From the NCBI RefSeq assembly GCF_030433645.1, contig NZ_JAROCG010000001.1, forward strand, positions 496,001 through 560,000: 64,000 nucleotides of DNA. Reading direction: 5' to 3'. Positions 38,148-47,119 of the stretch are shown here, in pieces. Source of the stretch: Arthrobacter burdickii. Lineage in GTDB: Bacteria; Actinomycetota; Actinomycetes; Actinomycetales; Micrococcaceae. The notes below the pieces were generated by a model. That model did not search any database and had not been told where the DNA came from. It saw only the letters and a list, made by a program, of their open reading frames with translations. The first letter of the stretch is position 1. Each line of letters starts with the position of its first letter. Made by a program: the position numbers and the translations under genes.

Positions 38148-39779
38148 ATGGCTAACCGAGCGGGCACTGTAGCCCTCCCCAGCGACCTCGTAGACGTGAC
38201 CAGACTGCTCGACGCGTATTTCGACGTCGAGCCCGACCTGGGGGATCCCGCACAGCGCGTGGCCTTCGGAACGTCGGGGCATCGCGGGTCGTCGCTGAAG
38301 TCGTCCTTCAACGAGGGGCACATCGCGGCGATCACGCAGGCGATCGTCGAGTACCGTGCCGGGCAGGGCATCACCGGCCCCCTCTTCATGGGCAAGGACA
38401 CCCACGCGCTGTCCGAGCCGGCACAGAACACCGCCCTCGAGGTCCTCGCGGCCAACAGGGTGACGGTCCTCGTCGACGCCCGAGGCGCGTACACGCCCAC
38501 CCCCGCCGTGTCGCACGCGATCCTCACGTACAACGCCGTCAAGGTGGAGCAGGCCGACGGCATCGTCATCACCCCGTCGCATAACCCCCCGGGCGACGGC
38601 GGCTTCAAGTACAACCCCCCGCACGGCGGTCCCGCCGACTCGGACGCCACGAACTGGATCGCGAACCGTGCCAACGAACTGCTCGAGGGCGGTCTCCGCG
38701 ACGTCCGGCGCATGCCCATCGCGCAGGCCCGTACGGCCGAGGGGATCGGCTCCTACGACTTCCTCCAGAACTACGTGGACGACCTCCCGTCGGTGCTCGA
38801 CCTGGACGCCATCCGCTCCGCGAACGTGCACATCGGCGCGGACCCGATGGGCGGCGCGTCAGTGGACTACTGGGGTGCCATCGGCGAGCGCCACAACCTG
38901 AACCTGACCGTGGTCAACCCCACGGTCGACCCGCAGTGGGCCTTCATGACCCTCGACTGGGACGAGAAGATCCGCATGGACTGCTCCTCGCCGTCGGCCA
39001 TGGCATCACTGATCGGGAAGGCATCGCAGTTCGACATCGCGACGGGCAATGACGCCGACGCCGACCGCCACGGGATCGTGACGCCGGACGCGGGCCTGAT
39101 GAACCCGAACCACTACCTCGCCGTCGCGATCCAGTACCTCTACGCCAACCGTCCCAACTGGCGCGCCGACGCCGTCATCGGCAAGACCCTGGTGTCGTCC
39201 TCGATCATCGACCGGGTCGCCCTCGACCTCGGCCGCGTGCTGCAGGAGGTCCCCGTGGGCTTCAAGTGGTTCGTGCCCGGCCTGCTGACCGGCGACCTCG
39301 CCTTCGGCGGCGAGGAGTCCGCCGGTGCTTCATTCCTGCGCCACGACGGTACGCCCTGGAGCACGGACAAGGACGGCATCCTGCTGGCCCTGCTGGCCTC
39401 GGAGATCACCGCCGTCACCGGCAAGACCCCGTCGCAGCACTATCTCGGGCTGACGGAGCGGTTCGGTGCACCCGTCTACGCGCGGATCGACGCCGCGGCG
39501 ACACGCGAGCAGAAGGCCGCACTCGGGAAGCTGTCGCCGTCGGACGTCACCGCCACGACCCTCGCCGGCGAGGAGATCACCGCCCGGCTGACGGAGGCAC
39601 CGGGCAACGGCGCCCCCGTCGGCGGGCTGAAGGTCACCACGGAGAACGCCTGGTTCGCGGCACGGCCCTCGGGCACAGAGGACGTCTACAAGATCTACGC
39701 CGAGTCCTTCCGCGGCGAGGAGCACCTGAAGCAGGTGCAGGCGGAGGCGAAGGCACTGGTCGACGGCGTCATCAGCTGA
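38148..39779 (+). CDS. pgm: Phosphoglucomutase (alpha-D-glucose phosphate-specific)
   Basis: Interconverts glucose-1- and glucose-6-phosphate. The 543-aa protein shows [13 protein letters not shown], the phosphoserine loop [17 protein letters not shown], the metal-binding loop [10 protein letters not shown], the sugar-binding loop [11 protein letters not shown] and the phosphate-binding [15 protein letters not shown]. This matches the long Pgm class of E. coli. Its stop lies six bases from that of the convergent aldehyde dehydrogenase. Confidence 0.96.
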   Translation: MANRAGTVALPSDLVDVTRLLDAYFDVEPDLGDPAQRVAFGTSGHRGSSLKSSFNEGHIAAITQAIVEYRAGQGITGPLFMGKDTHALSEPAQNTALEVLAANRVTVLVDARGAYTPTPAVSHAILTYNAVKVEQADGIVITPSHNPPGDGGFKYNPPHGGPADSDATNWIANRANELLEGGLRDVRRMPIAQARTAEGIGSYDFLQNYVDDLPSVLDLDAIRSANVHIGADPMGGASVDYWGAIGERHNLNLTVVNPTVDPQWAFMTLDWDEKIRMDCSSPSAMASLIGKASQFDIATGNDADADRHGIVTPDAGLMNPNHYLAVAIQYLYANRPNWRADAVIGKTLVSSSIIDRVALDLGRVLQEVPVGFKWFVPGLLTGDLAFGGEESAGASFLRHDGTPWSTDKDGILLALLASEITAVTGKTPSQHYLGLTERFGAPVYARIDAAATREQKAALGKLSPSDVTATTLAGEEITARLTEAPGNGAPVGGLKVTTENAWFAARPSGTEDVYKIYAESFRGEEHLKQVQAEAKALVDGVIS

Positions 39780-39785
39780 CCCCGC

Positions 39786-41156
39786 TCAGAGGAGCCTGCG
39801 CAGCAGCCTCCTCTTGATCGGGCCGAAGGGTGGGTACGCGAGGCGCAGCGTGTCCACCCTGGTCGGCTTGGAGAACACCGGCTGCACGTGGCTGAACGTC
39901 TCGAAGGACTGCCGGCCGTGGTAGCTGCCCGTGCCGCTCGCACCGACGCCGCCGAAGGGCAGCCCGGGGACCGCGAGCTGGATGGTGCAGACGTTGTGGG
40001 CGAGCCCGCCCGCATGGACCCGATCCGTGAAGGTCCGCAGGTGCTCGTCCCTGTCGCTGAACAGGTAGGCGGCCAGCGGATGGGGCCGGGCGCCGATGAA
40101 CCGGATGGCCTCGTCCAGGTCCGCGACCTCGAGGATCGGCAGGAGGGGACCGAAGATCTCCTCCTGCATGAGCGGCGACCCCGGGTCGACGTGGCGCAGG
40201 ACGGTCGGCTCGATGTACCGCTCCGCGCGCTCGTGCCGGCCACCGGAGACCACGGTTCCGCCGTCCATCAGGCCCACGAGGCGGTCGAAGTGGTGCTCGT
40301 TGATGATCCGGCCGTAGTCGCGAGAGGTCCTCGGATCGCTGCCGTAGAAGTCCCGGACGGCAGCCGCGAGCGCATCGGCGAGGATCGGCGCGGCGGCCGG
40401 CGTGGTCAGGACGTAGTCGGGTGCCACGCACGTCTGGGCGGCGTTCATGAATTTTCCGTAGGCGATGCGGCGGGCCGCGGCGCGCAGGTCCCCGCCGACG
40501 ACGACGGCCGGTGACTTGCCGCCCAGCTCCAGCGTGACCGGCGTCAGGTGCTCGGCCGCCGCCTTCATCACGATCTTCCCCACGCGCTCACCGCCCGTGT
40601 AGAAGACGTGGTCGAAGGGCTGCGCGAGCAGGTCGGTGCTCACCTCCGCTCCCCCTTCCACGACAGCGACGGCCTCCCGGTCCAGGTACTCCGGCACGAG
40701 GCGTGCGAGCACCCTGGAGGTCGCGGCCGCGAGCTCGCTGGGTTTCAGCACCGCGGCGTTGCCCGCCGCCAGCGCTCCGACGAGCGGCGTCAGCACGAGA
40801 TTCAGCGGATAGTTCCAGGGCCCGATGATCAGGACGACGCCGAGGGGCCGGGCCTGCGACCAGGCGCGGCCCGGCTGCAGCCCCCCGGGCACCGCGATCC
40901 TCTCCGGCGCCATCCAGCGGTCGAGGTGCTTCAGGGCGTAGTCGATCTCCGCCCGAACGGCGGTGATCTCGGAGAGGAACGCCTCCGTCCTGCTCTTGCC
41001 GAGGTCTTCCCCGACGGCGCCGGTCAGCTCGTCCTCGCGCTCGGTGAGCAGGCGGCGCAGTGCCTCGAGTTGCGTGCGCCTCCAGCCGGCGGGCCGTGTG
41101 GCCCCGGAATCGAAATACCGGCGCTGGTCCGCCAGCAGTGCCGCCGCAGCGCTCAT
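39786..41156 (-). CDS. Aldehyde dehydrogenase family protein
   Basis: A 456-aa NAD(P)-dependent aldehyde dehydrogenase of the short (class 3, fatty-aldehyde) type. NAD-binding GPWNYPLNLVLTPLVGALAAGN, FYTGGERVGKIVMKAA, catalytic Glu in VTLELGGKSPAVV and catalytic Cys in AAQTCVAPDYVL are visible. Its ATG overlaps the TGA of the SDR gene, so the two are coupled and may act in series on an alcohol/aldehyde. The tail IKRRLLRRLL is basic. Confidence 0.93.
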   Translation of the reverse strand: MSAAAALLADQRRYFDSGATRPAGWRRTQLEALRRLLTEREDELTGAVGEDLGKSRTEAFLSEITAVRAEIDYALKHLDRWMAPERIAVPGGLQPGRAWSQARPLGVVLIIGPWNYPLNLVLTPLVGALAAGNAAVLKPSELAAATSRVLARLVPEYLDREAVAVVEGGAEVSTDLLAQPFDHVFYTGGERVGKIVMKAAAEHLTPVTLELGGKSPAVVVGGDLRAAARRIAYGKFMNAAQTCVAPDYVLTTPAAAPILADALAAAVRDFYGSDPRTSRDYGRIINEHHFDRLVGLMDGGTVVSGGRHERAERYIEPTVLRHVDPGSPLMQEEIFGPLLPILEVADLDEAIRFIGARPHPLAAYLFSDRDEHLRTFTDRVHAGGLAHNVCTIQLAVPGLPFGGVGASGTGSYHGRQSFETFSHVQPVFSKPTRVDTLRLAYPPFGPIKRRLLRRLL

Positions 41157-42007
41157 CGGTCGTCCTTCCCGTGCGTCGGAGCGCCACTGGGGCGCCCTGT
41201 GAAGTGGTCCATGGAGCTGTACACCCGGAAGACGCGGTCGGCGACGACGTCCCAGGCGGGCTGCGGGAGGAGGTTGCGGAGCGTTCCGGCGAGCTGCACG
41301 GTCCAGGGCAGCTGGACGCGTGCCTTTCCGGCGAGCAGCGCGCGCCAGGCCTTGTCCACCACGTAGTCCGGCTCCATCAGAGGGGTCAGCAGGGGTCCGC
41401 GCGCCCCCTCGAACATGCCGGTCCTGATGTAGCTGGGGATGAGGGTCGTCACGGCGATCGGATGGCCCGCCGACGCCAGTTCGAGGCGCAGGGAATCGCT
41501 CCAGCCGATCACGGCCCACTTCGATGCGGCGTACACGCTCATCCGCGGGACGGACAGCGTCCCGGATGCCGACGCCACATTGAGGATCCGGGCGGGGGTG
41601 CCGCGCTCCATCATGGCCGGCAGGAAGGAGCGGGTGACGTGCATGGGTCCGCCGGTGTTCACCCGCAGGGTGAGGTCGATGTCCGTAAGGTGGTCGTGCT
41701 TCCAGAAGTACTTCCCCCGCACGATCCCGGCATTGTTGACCAGCACGTCCGGCACGCCGACGTCGTTCAGGACCGCACTTGCCGCGGCCTGGATGGACTC
41801 CACCGATGCCACGTCGACCACGTAGCTGTGGACGGCCGCCGTGCTCGAGGCCAGACCCGTGACGACGTCCTCGAGGGCGCGCGCGTCGACATCCCACAGC
41901 ACGACGGCGGCAGCCCCCTCCCTGGCGGCACGTTCGGCATACAGCCTGCCCATGCCCATGCCTGCACCCGTGACCAGCACGGTGCGTCCTCGGACCGTGA
42001 ATACCAT
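41153..42007 (-). CDS. Short-chain dehydrogenase/reductase
   Basis: A 284-aa Rossmann-fold oxidoreductase. The cofactor motif VLVTGAGMGMGRLYAERA (TGxxxGxG) is at the N-terminus, NNAG in VLVNNAGIVRG, and the catalytic Tyr-Lys pair in SVYAASKWAVIG with the preceding Ser in NVASASG. The ATG at 42007 has AAAGG seven bases upstream. A classical SDR in an operon with the aldehyde dehydrogenase; substrate unknown. Confidence 0.9.
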   Translation of the reverse strand: MVFTVRGRTVLVTGAGMGMGRLYAERAAREGAAAVVLWDVDARALEDVVTGLASSTAAVHSYVVDVASVESIQAAASAVLNDVGVPDVLVNNAGIVRGKYFWKHDHLTDIDLTLRVNTGGPMHVTRSFLPAMMERGTPARILNVASASGTLSVPRMSVYAASKWAVIGWSDSLRLELASAGHPIAVTTLIPSYIRTGMFEGARGPLLTPLMEPDYVVDKAWRALLAGKARVQLPWTVQLAGTLRNLLPQPAWDVVADRVFRVYSSMDHFTGRPSGAPTHGKDDR

Positions 42008-42105
42008 CGTCGAACCTTTCCCTCGCGGACAAGCAACGTAACATCCCGGGTCCGTGCTGCCGATAGGATTCTCGCAACCCCCCGACTCCCCTGGAAGGCA
42101 TACGC

Positions 42106-43434
42106 ATGAGTGCACGAGGCATCGGATGGACCCTCCACGGGGATGGCAGGAACGTGCGGCCGGGCGGATTCGTCGCCCCCGAGGAACGGCTGAGCTGGCC
42201 CAGGACCATCGGCATCGGGGCGCAGCACGTCGTGGCGATGTTCGGTGCGACGTTCCTGGTGCCGCTCATCACGGGGTTCCCGCCGTCGACCACCCTGCTG
42301 TTCTCCGGAATCGGGACGATCCTGTTCCTCGTCATCACCGCAGGGAAGGTGCCGAGCTACCTCGGGTCGAGCTTCGCCTTCATCGCGCCGATCGCCGCTG
42401 CCCAGTCGCAGCACGGAGCAGCGGGAGCCCTCGGCGGCATCATCATGGCCGGGGCCGCACTGGCGATCATCGGATTCATCGTCCACACCGCGGGCGCCCG
42501 ATGGATCCAGGTCGCCATGCCCCCGATCGTCACCGGCGCCATCGTCGCCCTGATCGGCCTCAACCTCGCACCGACCGCCAAGACGAGCTTCGAGCAGGCT
42601 CCCCTCACCGCACTGGTCACGGTGATTGCGATCCTGCTCGTCACGGTGCTCTTCAAGGGCATCCTGGGGCGGCTGTCCATCCTCGTGGGCGTCCTCGCCG
42701 GGTACGCCGTCGCGATGATCCGCGGCGAGGTGGACTTCGCGGCCATCAGGGACGCCGCCTGGATCGGCCTTCCCGACTTCACCGCACCCGAGTTCCACCT
42801 GTCCGTCGTCGGACTGTTCATCCCCGTGGTCCTCGTGCTCGTGGCGGAGAACATCGGCCACGTGAAATCGGTGGCCGCGATGACCGACAGGGACCTGGAC
42901 CCGCTCACCGGCCGGGCCCTGATGGCCGACGGCCTGGCGACGATGATCGCCGGTGCCGGCGGAGGCTCGGGCACCACGACCTACGCCGAGAACATCGGGG
43001 TCATGGCAGCGTCACGCGTCTACTCGACGGCTGCCTACTGGGTGGCCGGCATCGTCGCGATCCTCCTGAGCCTCTTCCCGAAGTTCGGTGCGCTCATCGC
43101 CACGGTGCCCGCGGGTGTCCTCGGCGGTGCCGGGGTAGTCCTTTACGGCATGATCGGCATCCTGGGCGTCCGGATCTGGGTGCAGAACCAGGTCAACTTC
43201 TCGAACCCGATCAACCTGTCGACGGCGGGGGTGGCGCTGGTCATCGGCATCGCGGACTTCACGTGGACCGTCGGGGACCTGGCCTTCGCGGGGATCGCCC
43301 TCGGGACCGCTGCGGCCCTTCTCATCTTCCACGGTATGACGGCCATCGCCCGCGTCCGTGGCAGCGAGCACGTCGCCGGTCCAGGAGAGCTGGAGGCCCG
43401 CGACCACGGCAGCAGGCCCTCGAAACTCGGCTGA
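42106..43434 (+). CDS. Uracil permease (NCS2/UraA family)
   Basis: A 442-aa nucleobase:proton symporter with about 14 transmembrane segments. LVLVAENIGHVKSV contains the conserved Glu and His of TM8, and GAGGGSGTTTYAENIGVMAASRVYS is the TM10 NCS2 signature typical of uracil permeases. GGAAGG lies upstream of the ATG. Divergent from the SDR gene, 98 bases apart; the candidate -10 is TAGGAT at 42064-42069. Confidence 0.92.
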   Translation: MSARGIGWTLHGDGRNVRPGGFVAPEERLSWPRTIGIGAQHVVAMFGATFLVPLITGFPPSTTLLFSGIGTILFLVITAGKVPSYLGSSFAFIAPIAAAQSQHGAAGALGGIIMAGAALAIIGFIVHTAGARWIQVAMPPIVTGAIVALIGLNLAPTAKTSFEQAPLTALVTVIAILLVTVLFKGILGRLSILVGVLAGYAVAMIRGEVDFAAIRDAAWIGLPDFTAPEFHLSVVGLFIPVVLVLVAENIGHVKSVAAMTDRDLDPLTGRALMADGLATMIAGAGGGSGTTTYAENIGVMAASRVYSTAAYWVAGIVAILLSLFPKFGALIATVPAGVLGGAGVVLYGMIGILGVRIWVQNQVNFSNPINLSTAGVALVIGIADFTWTVGDLAFAGIALGTAAALLIFHGMTAIARVRGSEHVAGPGELEARDHGSRPSKLG

Positions 43435-43452
43435 CGCGTGCGCGGTGGAAGA

Positions 43453-43494
43453 ATGCAGTCCATGCCCAGCTACCGCGCGCCCGGCGCCCCATGA
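43453..43494 (+). CDS. Possible 13-codon leader ORF coupled to the kinase gene
   Basis: The frame encodes MQSMPSYRAPGAP and ends in TGA that overlaps the ATG of the next gene as ATGA. The kinase gene itself has no Shine-Dalgarno, so translation could be coupled through this small ORF. Evidence is positional only. Confidence 0.3.
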   Translation: MQSMPSYRAPGAP

Positions 43495-44489
43495 ACAACC
43501 CCCGCGAGGTGTGGGCCTCCCCCGAGTGGCGGCAGCAGGCGGAGCAGTGGATCGACCTGGTGCTGGAGACCTTCGGCGTTGCCCGGACCGGACCGGTGGA
43601 GCAGCCGCGCATCCGCTTCTGGTCCACGCAGCTGACCGTTCCCACCGACCACGGCACGCTGTGGTTCAAGGAGAACAACCTCGGCCAGCTCGCGGAGGCG
43701 TCCATCCTCTCGCTCCTCGGCGAACTCGCACCGGACCATGTCGCCGCCCCGCTGGCCATCGAACCGTCCCGGGGCTGGATGCTCACCGCGGACCACGGTG
43801 CCACCCTCGACAGCCTGGGCGCCGGGGACCAGCTCGCGTGGGCACGCATCGCGGGCGACTTCGCCGACCTGCAGCAGATCGTCGCACCGCACGGTGAGCG
43901 GCTGTCCCAGGCCGGGCTCGTCCTCATGAATCCGGAGGTGGCAGCGAACTTTGTGGAGAACCAGCTGCTGCTGCACACGGGGCTGCCGGCCGAGCACCCC
44001 CTGCACCTGTCCGCCGAGGCGGCGGACGACATCCTCCGCCGCCTGCCCGCCATCCATGAGGCCGTCGAGGTCCTGCGCGGCACAGCGGTCCCGCTCTCGC
44101 TCGACCACAACGACCTGCACGCCAGGAACTGCTTCCTGCCCGCGACGAGCGATGAGCCGCTGCGGTTCTTCGACTTCGCGGACTCCTACTGGGCGCACCC
44201 GTTCAGCGTGCTGCTCGTGCCGATCACGCAGATGCGCGAGCAGTGGAACACGACGGCGGACGACCCCAGGATCCAGTCGGTGGTCACCGCCTATCTCGAG
44301 CGATGGACCGGCTACGCCCCGATGCCGGAACTGCGGGCAGCCCTCGAACCCGCCCTGCAGCTGGCGGGGGTGCATCGGTACGGCTCGTGGCTGCGCCTGC
44401 TGGTCTACGCCGACGACGAGTCGATGCGCGCCTACGCCCCGGCAGCGCTGCACTACCTCAGGACGCTGACGGACCCCGTCCTCGGGTAA
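43491..44489 (+). CDS. APH-fold phosphotransferase family protein
   Basis: A 332-aa protein with the aminoglycoside-phosphotransferase kinase fold. The catalytic loop is SLDHNDLHARNCFL (Brenner-type HxDxxxxN) and the DFG-like metal site is RFFDFADSYWAHP. The N-terminal lobe includes GTLWFKENN, with the probable ATP-binding Lys. Natural substrates of such stand-alone proteins vary (sugars, choline, drugs) and cannot be named here. No Shine-Dalgarno; see the 13-codon ORF overlapping its start. Confidence 0.8.
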   Translation: MNNPREVWASPEWRQQAEQWIDLVLETFGVARTGPVEQPRIRFWSTQLTVPTDHGTLWFKENNLGQLAEASILSLLGELAPDHVAAPLAIEPSRGWMLTADHGATLDSLGAGDQLAWARIAGDFADLQQIVAPHGERLSQAGLVLMNPEVAANFVENQLLLHTGLPAEHPLHLSAEAADDILRRLPAIHEAVEVLRGTAVPLSLDHNDLHARNCFLPATSDEPLRFFDFADSYWAHPFSVLLVPITQMREQWNTTADDPRIQSVVTAYLERWTGYAPMPELRAALEPALQLAGVHRYGSWLRLLVYADDESMRAYAPAALHYLRTLTDPVLG

Positions 44490-44581
44490 GGCCGGCGAGG
44501 GCGCCGGCAAGCGTCGCGGGAAGCGCCTCGTGAAGCACGGACGGACAGTCCTTGACGGGCCGCACTGCCTCGTGCAACTGT

Positions 44582-44607
44582 TCTACAACGATGTAGACAA
44601 CGATGTA
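44582..44607. promoter_or_regulatory. Double operator-like repeat upstream of the GH43 gene
   Basis: ACAACGATGTA occurs twice in direct orientation (44585-44595 and 44597-44607) with a 12-base period. The first copy lies inside the dyad TCTACA-ACGA-TGTAGA (44582-44597). Placed 40 bases before the GH43 start, it is a good candidate operator for a LacI- or GntR-type sugar regulator. A TTGACG at 44552-44557 may be the -35. Confidence 0.55.
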
Positions 44608-44647
44608 AATCGGCAGAGTCCCAGCCCCTCCCTCCCGAAAGGTCTCC

Positions 44648-46093
44648 GTGATAATGACGTCACGCAGCACGTTCTGGTCGCGCTCCGCGAGCGTCGCCGC
44701 CGTCCTCGCCCTCGCCCTCACGGGCGCGGCACTGCCTGCGACGGCGGAACCCAAGGCCCAGCCCGCCCTGACGCAGCAGTCGGCAACCAACCTCGACAAC
44801 CTCGTCGGCGGCAAGTCGGTGGTCGGCGAGACGAGCCCCATCCACGACCCCGCCCTCATCATCGACGACGACGGCACTTGGTACGTCTACTCCACCGGGC
44901 TCCTCGCCCGCGAGAACGGCGGCACCATCCAGATCTGGTCCTCGCACGACGAGGGCACTACCTGGGAGTACACCGGAACCGTCTGGGACCGGATCCCCGC
45001 CTGGATCGACGAGCACTTCTCCGACGGGACCCTCCCGGAGAACCTCTGGGCGCCGGAGATCTACGAGAACGACGGGACCTACTACCTCTACTACTCGGCG
45101 TCGCGCTTCGGTGGCAACAACTCCCTCACGGCGCTCGCGACCAACACCACGCTGGATCCCGAGGACCCGGACTACGAGTGGGTGGACCAGGGGCTCGTCG
45201 TCGAATCGCCCGCCACGGGGCTGGACCCGGACAACCCGGGCAAGACGTTCAATGCCATCGACGCCGGGATCATCGAGGACGCGGACGGCAAGCCCTACAT
45301 GTCCATCGGATCCTTCTGGTACGGGATCTTCCTGGTGCCGCTGGAATGGCCCAGCGGCAAGCCGGTGGAGGACTGGCAGTCCCGAACGGTCAACATCGCG
45401 GACCGCTTCGTCCCGGGCAACCCCATCGAGGCGCCCTACATCATCCACCGTGACGGCTACTACTACCTGTTCACCTCGTTCGACTTCTGCTGCCGCGGCG
45501 CGGACTCGACGTACAAGATCGCCGTGGGCCGCTCGCAAGCCATCACCGGCCCGTACCTGGACAAGGAGGGCCGCGACATGTTCGGCGGCGGCGGATCGAT
45601 CCTCCTCGAATCCCACGGCGCGATGAACGGCGTCGGCGGCCAGTCCGTCTTCGACGACTACCTCGCGTTCCACTACTACGACCGGTCCAACGCCTACGCC
45701 CCGACGCTCGGCCTGCAGAAGATGGGCTGGGAGGACGGCTGGCCCACCGTCGACCAGTCCGTCGAACTCCCGGCGCTCGTCACCGCACCCCGGCCGGCCA
45801 CGGTCCGCGACGGCCATAAGGCGTCCTTCACGGCGAGTGCCACCGGCACTCCGGAACCCGTCGCCGTCTGGGAGAGCTCGGACGACGACGGCGCCACCTG
45901 GCATCCTGCCGATGTCACCCAGCGGGCCGAACGGAACAACGGCACCTACACGTCCGTGGCGGAGCTGAAGAAGGCGCAGGCCTCCCAGGACGGGCGGCTC
46001 TTCCGGGCGACCTTCTCGAATCCGCACGGCACGGTGACCACCGAGCCGGTAGAGCTGATCGTCGAGCCGAAGCCGGGCAAGCGCTCCAGCTGA
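44648..46093 (+). CDS. Secreted GH43 arabinan endo-1,5-alpha-L-arabinosidase-type hydrolase
   Basis: A secreted five-bladed-propeller glycosidase of 481 aa. A signal peptide (SRSASVAAVLALALTGAALPATAEP) is cleaved near residue 33. Catalytic residues fit GH43: Asp in SPIHDPALI, pKa-modulating Asp in FNAIDAGII, and general-acid Glu in NPIEAPYIIH. The C-terminal 100 residues (PRPATVRDGHKASFTASATGTPEP onward) form an Ig-like domain, perhaps for carbohydrate or wall binding. Two starts are possible: GTG 44648 (five bases after GAAAGG) or ATG 44654. No transporter or intracellular arabinosidase lies nearby. Confidence 0.88.
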   Translation: MIMTSRSTFWSRSASVAAVLALALTGAALPATAEPKAQPALTQQSATNLDNLVGGKSVVGETSPIHDPALIIDDDGTWYVYSTGLLARENGGTIQIWSSHDEGTTWEYTGTVWDRIPAWIDEHFSDGTLPENLWAPEIYENDGTYYLYYSASRFGGNNSLTALATNTTLDPEDPDYEWVDQGLVVESPATGLDPDNPGKTFNAIDAGIIEDADGKPYMSIGSFWYGIFLVPLEWPSGKPVEDWQSRTVNIADRFVPGNPIEAPYIIHRDGYYYLFTSFDFCCRGADSTYKIAVGRSQAITGPYLDKEGRDMFGGGGSILLESHGAMNGVGGQSVFDDYLAFHYYDRSNAYAPTLGLQKMGWEDGWPTVDQSVELPALVTAPRPATVRDGHKASFTASATGTPEPVAVWESSDDDGATWHPADVTQRAERNNGTYTSVAELKKAQASQDGRLFRATFSNPHGTVTTEPVELIVEPKPGKRSS

Positions 46094-46099
46094 TTCCGT

Positions 46100-46124
46100 G
46101 CGGCGCCCGCAGGACGGGCGCCGC
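46100..46124 (+). terminator. Hairpin after GH43
   Basis: GCGGCGCCCG and CGGGCGCCGC form a perfect 10-bp stem with a five-base loop, seven bases past the stop. Confidence 0.65.
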
Positions 46125-46184
46125 CCACCAGACTCGGTGTGCCACCGGGGGCGCGATACCCCGGGAACGCACCGATACCGAGGG

Positions 46185-46216
46185 AGCCCGGTTGCGGGAG
46201 TGGCCGCAACCGGGCT
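46185..46216. terminator. Second hairpin between convergent genes
   Basis: AGCCCGGTTGCGG and CCGCAACCGGGCT form a perfect 13-bp stem with a six-base loop between the GH43 stop and the convergent phosphodiesterase stop. It can serve transcription from either side. Confidence 0.65.
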
Positions 46217-46240
46217 TCCGCATCCCGGAAACCCGACCGG

Positions 46241-46288
46241 CCTGGTCAAGCTCGTCCCCGCCTGCCTGGTCACACTCGTCCCGGCCTA
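46241..46288. repeat. 24-bp direct tandem duplication ending at the phosphodiesterase stop
   Basis: Two 24-base units beginning CCTGGTCA (46241-46264 and 46265-46288) match at 20 of 24 positions. The second contains the stop codon of the minus-strand phosphodiesterase gene. Confidence 0.8.
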
Positions 46289-47119
46289 CCCGCCGCGCGG
46301 ACCGCCCTGCGGCCACGCGGACCGTGCGGTCATGCAGTCTGCGAGGACATCGGCGGCGTCGGAGACGAGCCCGTCGACGCCGAGGTCCAGCAGCCGGTCC
46401 ATCTCCGCACGCTCGTTGATGGTCCAGACGTGCACCTGGAGTCCCGCCGCCCGGCAGGATCGGAGGAAGCGTCGCGTCACGACCCGCACACCTCGGTAGG
46501 TCTCGGGAACCTGCAGCGCCTGGACGCCGGCGATCCGGGCGACCGGTCCTGCCAGCCCGAGCGGCGCGAGCAGCTTCAGGAGGGCGTCGACCGCCATGCC
46601 GGCGGACGACGCCGTCGGCCTCTCGAGCAGTTGCAGCACCGCGCGCCGCCTGCGGTCCGAGAAGGACGCGACGAGCACGCGGTCGTGGGCGGACAGGCGG
46701 TTGATGAGTTCCGCGAAGGGGCGCACGCAGTCGTCGCTCTTGACGTCGATGTTCAGGCGCACGTGCGGCCAGCGCAGCAGGAGTGCTTCGAGCGTCGGGA
46801 TGCCGCCGTGGCCGCCCACCGAGAGTCCGCCCAGGTCCGAGGCGGAGCGCCGGGCGATCGGGCCGCGCGCGTCGGTCGCGCGGTCGAGGTCCTCGTCGTG
46901 GAAGACCATCACGACGCCGTCGCCCGACGCGCGGACGTCGATCTCGAGGTACCGGAAGCCCAGGTCCACGGCGCGTTCGAAGGCCGCCATCGTGTTCTCG
47001 CCGCCGCCGGGGGAGAAGCCCCGGTGGGCCAGCGCGAGCGGGAGGGGCCCGGGCTGGGTTCCGGCCCGGTTGTCGAGGTAGGGGTAGCGCCCGGGATCAG
47101 GCCGTGCGGAGCGCCGCAA
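46286..47119 (-). CDS. Glycerophosphodiester phosphodiesterase family protein
   Basis: A 277-aa GDPD TIM barrel that hydrolyses glycerophosphodiesters. Diagnostic motifs: ALAHRGFSPGGGENTMAAFERAVDLGFRYLEIDVR, with HRG and the ExD metal pair, VFHDEDLDRATDARG with the second catalytic His, and NIDVKSDD. I take the TTG at 47119 as start, since GGAGGA precedes it and no ATG or GTG lies between it and the first motif; the gene then overlaps the upstream Cof gene by 23 bases. Confidence 0.82.
   Translation of the reverse strand: MRRSARPDPGRYPYLDNRAGTQPGPLPLALAHRGFSPGGGENTMAAFERAVDLGFRYLEIDVRASGDGVVMVFHDEDLDRATDARGPIARRSASDLGGLSVGGHGGIPTLEALLLRWPHVRLNIDVKSDDCVRPFAELINRLSAHDRVLVASFSDRRRRAVLQLLERPTASSAGMAVDALLKLLAPLGLAGPVARIAGVQALQVPETYRGVRVVTRRFLRSCRAAGLQVHVWTINERAEMDRLLDLGVDGLVSDAADVLADCMTARSAWPQGGPRGG

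Noticed and set aside
39786..42338. An 850-codon minus-strand frame joining the SDR and aldehyde dehydrogenase regions
   Set aside because: The N-terminal part is an out-of-frame reading of the SDR gene; the aldehyde dehydrogenase starts at 41156.
42054..44489. An 811-codon plus-strand frame covering the uracil permease and kinase genes
   Set aside because: Its first half is an alternative frame of the permease; only the part from 43491 is a gene.
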